A program made the position numbers and the translations under genes. The notes beneath the pieces were generated by a model that saw nothing but the letters and a program-made list of their open reading frames with translations, did no database searches and was not told the DNA's origin. A DNA stretch of 64,000 bases, taken from Viola odorata. Its lineage: Eukaryota > Streptophyta > Magnoliopsida > Malpighiales > Violaceae. Positions 60,117 to 64,000 of the stretch are shown here, piece by piece. Numbering within the stretch: the first letter of the stretch is position 1; every line of letters begins with the position of its first letter. Location of the stretch: assembly GCA_963691705.1 (NCBI GenBank), contig OY829541.1, positions 69,969,189 through 70,033,188 of the forward strand. Direction: 5' to 3'.

Positions 60117-61413
60117 ATGGCAGAACTGGGGACGGGTTTTGCCTGTGGATCTGACCCCATTCCAAAGGTTAGTACTTAATGGATAAATAAAAGACACCAC
60201 ATGTACCAAGTTACTATTACCATTTATTTCCAGCATCCAAGGATAAATCGGAATTTGACTGCCTCTTGTTTTTAGCTACCACTTACAATACTTAAGCTTC
60301 TAGAGACGTTCCCTGCCTTCACATGTATATTCTTGTCTCACCAATCTTTGACTCAATATGCCTTAATATAAATTCCTGCTCTGTGCGGAATCCAAAATAA
60401 TTGCGTTGCTGATGGGAAGAAAAAAGTTGTGATTGATGTCTTTATGTTTTCACTATAGCTTACAGAAGAGAATGTGTAGGCGTTTTGGGATAAAAAATAA
60501 ATTTCTGAAGGTGTAAATTTTGCATTGAATGCATATAGAAGGCAACAGTTGATCCAATCAGGAACCTTTCTGACATGCATTTACTTACTGTCACCTACTT
60601 ACATTTACTCCATTTAGGCGTCTAGCTACGTACATTTACTCCATTTAGGCATCCAGCAAAGTGGTTCCAACATTCATACTTACATGTTTGTAAAAGTAAC
60701 TGAAGAACCACATAATTTTTGCTACATGACAAGATAAAATAAGTAAATCCTAAACGATCTATATATAGTGCTAAAAAGAAAACACTGATTTGCATCCATA
60801 CCTTCTGCATCCACTGTTAGAGATTACTCTTAAAACCATGTCAAAGGTTGTCCTTGGACTCCACTGTTTCCATAATTGCTCTAAGTTCATCTTATGGTTT
60901 ACCAATTGTTATTCTATTTACTGTTTCTGTGTCATTCGGTCCTTACACTGACATTCTTTAGTACTTTTTCTGCACGTCTGACATGGATAAATTTTCATTG
61001 TTCTGAGCACAGAGAAAGTAGTGACGTATCTGACTTTACTTTTTTTGGTGCAGAAAACTATTGTGTCAGTGGAACTGCTCTGTTCAAAATGCAGACAGAA
61101 GGTGATGAAGTTAGTTGCGAAAATAGAAGGGATAACGTCTATTGTCCTCGACCCAGCTAAGAACACAGTGACAGTGATTGGTGAAGCTGATCCTGTCAAG
61201 ATCATTCACAAGGTCAGAAAATTCAGGAAATCTGCAACGATCGTAAGCATAGGACCTCCCAAGGATGAGAAGAAGGATGACTCGTCCAAGAAATACATGG
61301 ACGAGATGTGGAAGAAGGATGCTGTTGTTCCTTATGCCCCAAAGGTATGTCAGAGATGCGATATTTGGTATGTGGTCAACGATGACATTTACAGTTACTG
61401 CTCCATTATGTAA
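60117..61413 (+). CDS. Heavy-metal-associated (HMA) domain protein with a CaaX box
   Basis: Exon 2 (61054-61413) is secure: KTIVSVELLCSKCRQKVMKL starts a single HMA domain with the metal-binding CSKC motif. A Lys/Asp-rich linker (PKDEKKDDSSKK) follows, then VCQRCDIWYVV and a C-terminal CSIM, which fits a farnesylation CaaX motif. Exon 1 (60117-60167, MAELGTGFACGSDPIPK) is proposed because its GT donor after CCAAAG joins in phase 0 across an 886-bp intron; it is less certain. The model is 136 residues. Plant HIPP-type proteins bind metals and are linked to stress and pathogen responses. An in-frame ATG at 61021 offers an alternative start. Confidence 0.75.
60168..61053 (+). other. Proposed intron 1 of the HMA gene
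   Basis: 886-bp GT-AG interval. It contains a small duplication near 60600-60655 (tacatttactccatttaggc twice, 38 bp apart). No element recognised. Confidence 0.5.
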
Positions 61414-62284
61414 GAAATCATTTGTTTCATGTTGCTGCTTGCGTATTCATTACTAGTATGTTCTGTTCCATTTCCATGTATTTAAACAAATCTTTCCCTG
61501 TTCGGCAGAAATAATGTCTTGTGCAGCATTGCTAGCAAAGATCAACATAGTTTTGTACATTGTTGTGGTCAAAATTAGTGTTACTTGTTCCAGAGCAGTG
61601 CTAGTGAAGCCTGTTTTTCTTGAGATTTGGATGGACGGATTGTAATCAGAAGCATCCAAATGCGTTTTCGTTCAAGTTATTATCACATCATCCAATTAAT
61701 TGTCATAATGCTTGGAATCTTGTAGTAGTAGTTACCAGGACCAGGCTTCCCTTGGCAACGTGATTGATTGTCATGAAATTCACTGTGAATGGGTTCCCAT
61801 TATTTATTTATTTGTTGAGCAAAAATACATTGATGGCTAGCTTCTGACACAGGAAAGGGATGCAATTACAACTGCAACTACCCTTGCTTGCTCTTTGGGC
61901 CCATGCCACCTAAATGTAGGAACTAATTAGCCTCGATTAACTAAAATAATTTGTTCTTTTTTCCTCCGTAATTGACTGAGTACTGCTTATCCACCTGATC
62001 ATATTCCAGACAAGGCGTTCCATTGCTAGTGATAGGCATGACATATTGAATCAATCAATAGAACACAATCTGAAATGTCTATTTCTGTTGAACGAATAAG
62101 ATAGTAAGAACATCAAAGCTCAAATTTGAAATTTGACATGTGAAGTAACAAATATCCGTATCATAATCGACTAAACTGAGGTGTCCATCTTGTTGATGCA
62201 TCATTGCGAAAGCTCAATTTGCGTTTTATTTTAAAGACGGAAAGAGACTCGGTGTTGGTGATGCTGACGTTATAGATAGTCTCT
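61414..62284. other. Intergenic after the HMA gene
   Basis: Probably HMA 3' UTR to about 61740; the rest shows no supportable feature. Confidence 0.4.
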
Positions 62285-63255
62285 CAGGTGTCAAAATGGG
62301 TTGACTCAATCTGACCCGACCTATTTAAAAATAGGGGCGTCGATCTGTTTCAAAGTGTCCATTTTAATAAACGGGTCGACTCGATCCCTCTGCGATCTGG
62401 TACTTAGATGGGTTGATTCGAACCTACCCGTTTAACCAAAACGACGTCATTTTGATCTTTTATAAAAAAAAATTTTAAAATATAATAAAAATACCATAAA
62501 ATTATAAAAAATCAAGAAAAAATATAATAAAAAGAGTAAAAACATAAAATTCAGATTTCTCATCCTGGTCAAACCGTGCTGACCCGTTCCCGACTCACTT
62601 AATTAACGGGTCAGAAACTCTGATACAGACCCGTCTTAAACATTTAGGGTCTAGGGTTTAGGGTTAGAGTTTAGGGTTTTAGGGTTTAGGGTTTACGGTT
62701 TAAAGTTTAGGGTTTGGGGTTTAGGGTTCTATTTGACTCATTTAACCAAAACGACGTCGTTTTGATTAACCCAACTACATTGTTTTGATCTTTCATAAAA
62801 TAAAATAAAAAATCAAGAAAAAAATATAAGAAAAAGAGTAAAAACAAAAAAATGAGAAAATTATATAAAATTCAAAAAATTCAGAAAAAACAAAAAAATG
62901 AGAATGTTAAAAAATAAGGATTTTAATGCTTTTATTATATTTTGCCAATTTTTTTGATTTTATAATTTTTTATTGTTAATATTTTTAAAATATTTTTATG
63001 AGTTTTTTAAAAAAACTTTATTTGAATATTATAGGGACCGAATCTTATATATCTACGGATCACCGGTTAATTCGGTAATTCAATTTTGTTCGATCCTGTT
63101 CTGATAATACTAAGTCATATTATTAATTATTATTACAAACAAAATTCATAACCTATTTCATAAATAGATCAAAGCTATCCGACCTGATTAATTAACCGGT
63201 AAAAACGGTGACCCAAACCAGTGTTAGACGGGTCGAGTACATCACGTTACACCTG
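62285..63255. mobile_element. Candidate hAT-like non-autonomous element
   Basis: The left end reads CAGGTGTCAAAATGGGTTGAC, and the complement of the right end reads CAGGTGTAACGTGATG, sharing CAGGTGT and then GGGT-rich blocks. GTGTCAAAA-plus-GGGTCG termini are common in plant hAT derivatives. Inside, palindromic ACGACGTCGT-type motifs and A-rich tracts are duplicated either side of a telomere-like tract. I saw no matching 8-bp target duplication, so the borders are provisional. Confidence 0.4.
62643..62730. repeat. Interstitial telomere-like (TTTAGGG)n tract
   Basis: About 12 copies of TTTAGGG and close variants (TTTAGGGT, TTTACGG, TTTGGGG) run for about 88 bp, all in the same orientation. 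Confidence 0.85.
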
Positions 63256-63679
63256 GCGCTTTGCTTTCTTTTAACAACATTGAATATTAGTTCCTTTTTT
63301 TTATCAGTACATTGAATATTAGTACTACATTAGTCGGAGTTCCACATTTTTAATTTTCTTCCCACTTTATGGATCCTCAAGTTATGGGCTATAGATAAAA
63401 CTTCAACAATGGGCTTTATTACCCACATCGGACAGATTTATTAAGCCCCTTTTAGAATCTCAAAAATAAAATAATTGAGAAATCTCTAGTTGAGCAACAA
63501 GAGCAACGAAACTCGGCCAGTAGGTTGGATCAGAGAAAAGGAAACAGAACTGTAGAAACTTCTATTTGCTTAGTGCTGTCTTCCTCTCCAAGCCAGCCAA
63601 AAACCATAAGTTTTTTGAAAGATCCTAATCCTATCTTCTCCTATACAATCAAAGACTAGAACCTAAAAAGGGAAAAAAA

Positions 63680-64000
63680 ATGTTGTTCTCCAAGGAAAAC
63701 ATGCCTCAATTCCCAACAACTGAAACTGTTCTATCACTAGCAGCCTCTCTTACTGCTTCTGCCATTCTTTTTCGTTCTGTGGTGAACGACATCGTTCCTG
63801 ATGCTGTCAATGAATATTTCTCTTCAATCCTTCAGAAAGTATCGACCTGTTTATCATATCAGCTCACCGTCGTCATTGAAGAATTCGATGGTCTCAACAC
63901 AAACCAGATGTTCAAGGCCGCTAATGTCTACCTGGGCTCTAATCTATCACCTTTAGCGCGTCGGATTAAGGTAAATCAGCCGGAGAAAGAAAAAGGGCTC
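63680..64000 (+). CDS. AAA-type ATPase, 5' part, cut by the window end
   Basis: The ATG at 63680 opens 107 codons with no stop before the window ends: MLFSKENMPQFPTTETVLSL, a hydrophobic segment ASLTASAILF, then VPDAVNEYFSSILQ, LTVVIEEFDGLNTNQMFKAA and VYLGSNLSPLARRIKV. This is the N-terminal AAA-associated domain of plant AAA-ATPases of the AATP1/BCS1-like group, which have an N-terminal membrane anchor. The P-loop ATPase domain must lie beyond 64000. The AAAAAAAATG context and upstream TGGGCTTTATTACCC-type motifs fit a gene start. Confidence 0.85.
   Translation, partial: MLFSKENMPQFPTTETVLSLAASLTASAILFRSVVNDIVPDAVNEYFSSILQKVSTCLSYQLTVVIEEFDGLNTNQMFKAANVYLGSNLSPLARRIKVNQPEKEKGL

Noticed and set aside
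62285..63255. True telomere or chromosome end
   Set aside because: The tract is short, degenerate and flanked on both sides by duplicated repeat sequence and then by an ordinary gene.

Overview
The window is nuclear DNA of a flowering plant, almost certainly a eudicot. Genes are split by short AT-rich introns with GT-AG borders. The products are plant-specific or plastid-targeted: dihydroflavonol 4-reductase, chloroplast ornithine carbamoyltransferase, ADP-glucose pyrophosphorylase large subunit, plastid ribosomal protein bL31c and a SABATH methyltransferase. Plant Ty1/copia, pogo-type and LINE elements are also present. I cannot name the species from sequence alone.

Layout from left to right. 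A 20S proteasome alpha subunit (PAF1) lies on the minus strand at 450-2393. An auxilin-like J-domain protein (AUL1) on the plus strand, 4146-9653, is convergent with chloroplast OTC on the minus strand, 10033-12283. A complete six-exon DFR on the minus strand, 12940-15163, is followed by a U2 snRNA gene on the minus strand (16171-16366) and a 5'-truncated second DFR (16523-17427). A GH5 endo-beta-mannanase gene (19157-29534) is interrupted in exon 2 by an approximately 7.9-kb copia element (19831-27741) with identical-looking 310-bp LTRs. Its internal region is partly duplicated in tandem and its leader carries a tRNA-Phe-derived segment. An AGPase large-subunit gene (minus, 30362-33852) and bL31c (plus, 35221-35723) follow.

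The next stretch is gene-poor. It holds an F-box-associated-domain relic (37138-37480), an intronless DUF4408/DUF761-type gene (39676-40461), a CYP85-clan P450 that looks like CYP722 (minus, 43875-46742), a decayed pogo/Emigrant-type transposon (48643-49309) and a four-exon SABATH methyltransferase (minus, 50016-51961). About 150 bp upstream of the SABATH start codon begins a 2.7-kb satellite of about 20 units of about 133 bp, 15 of them carrying an intact CACGTG G-box. A LINE fragment has inserted near its far end. The right end holds inositol-pentakisphosphate 2-kinase (IPK1, plus, 55986-58347), a small heavy-metal-associated protein with a C-terminal CaaX box (60117-61413), a hAT-like repeat containing an interstitial TTTAGGG tract, and the first exon of an AAA-ATPase running off the window.

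The genes form no operon or pathway cluster. The order is still informative. PAF1, DFR and IPK1 are neighbours in Arabidopsis (At5g42790-At5g42810, from memory). AUL1, OTC and bL31c are near neighbours in another Arabidopsis block (At1g75310-At1g75350, from memory). Here the two sets are interleaved, which suggests an ancestral block that was fractionated after genome duplication in the Arabidopsis lineage. The most unusual material is the rearranged, very young copia insertion in the mannanase gene and the G-box satellite in the promoter of the SABATH gene.
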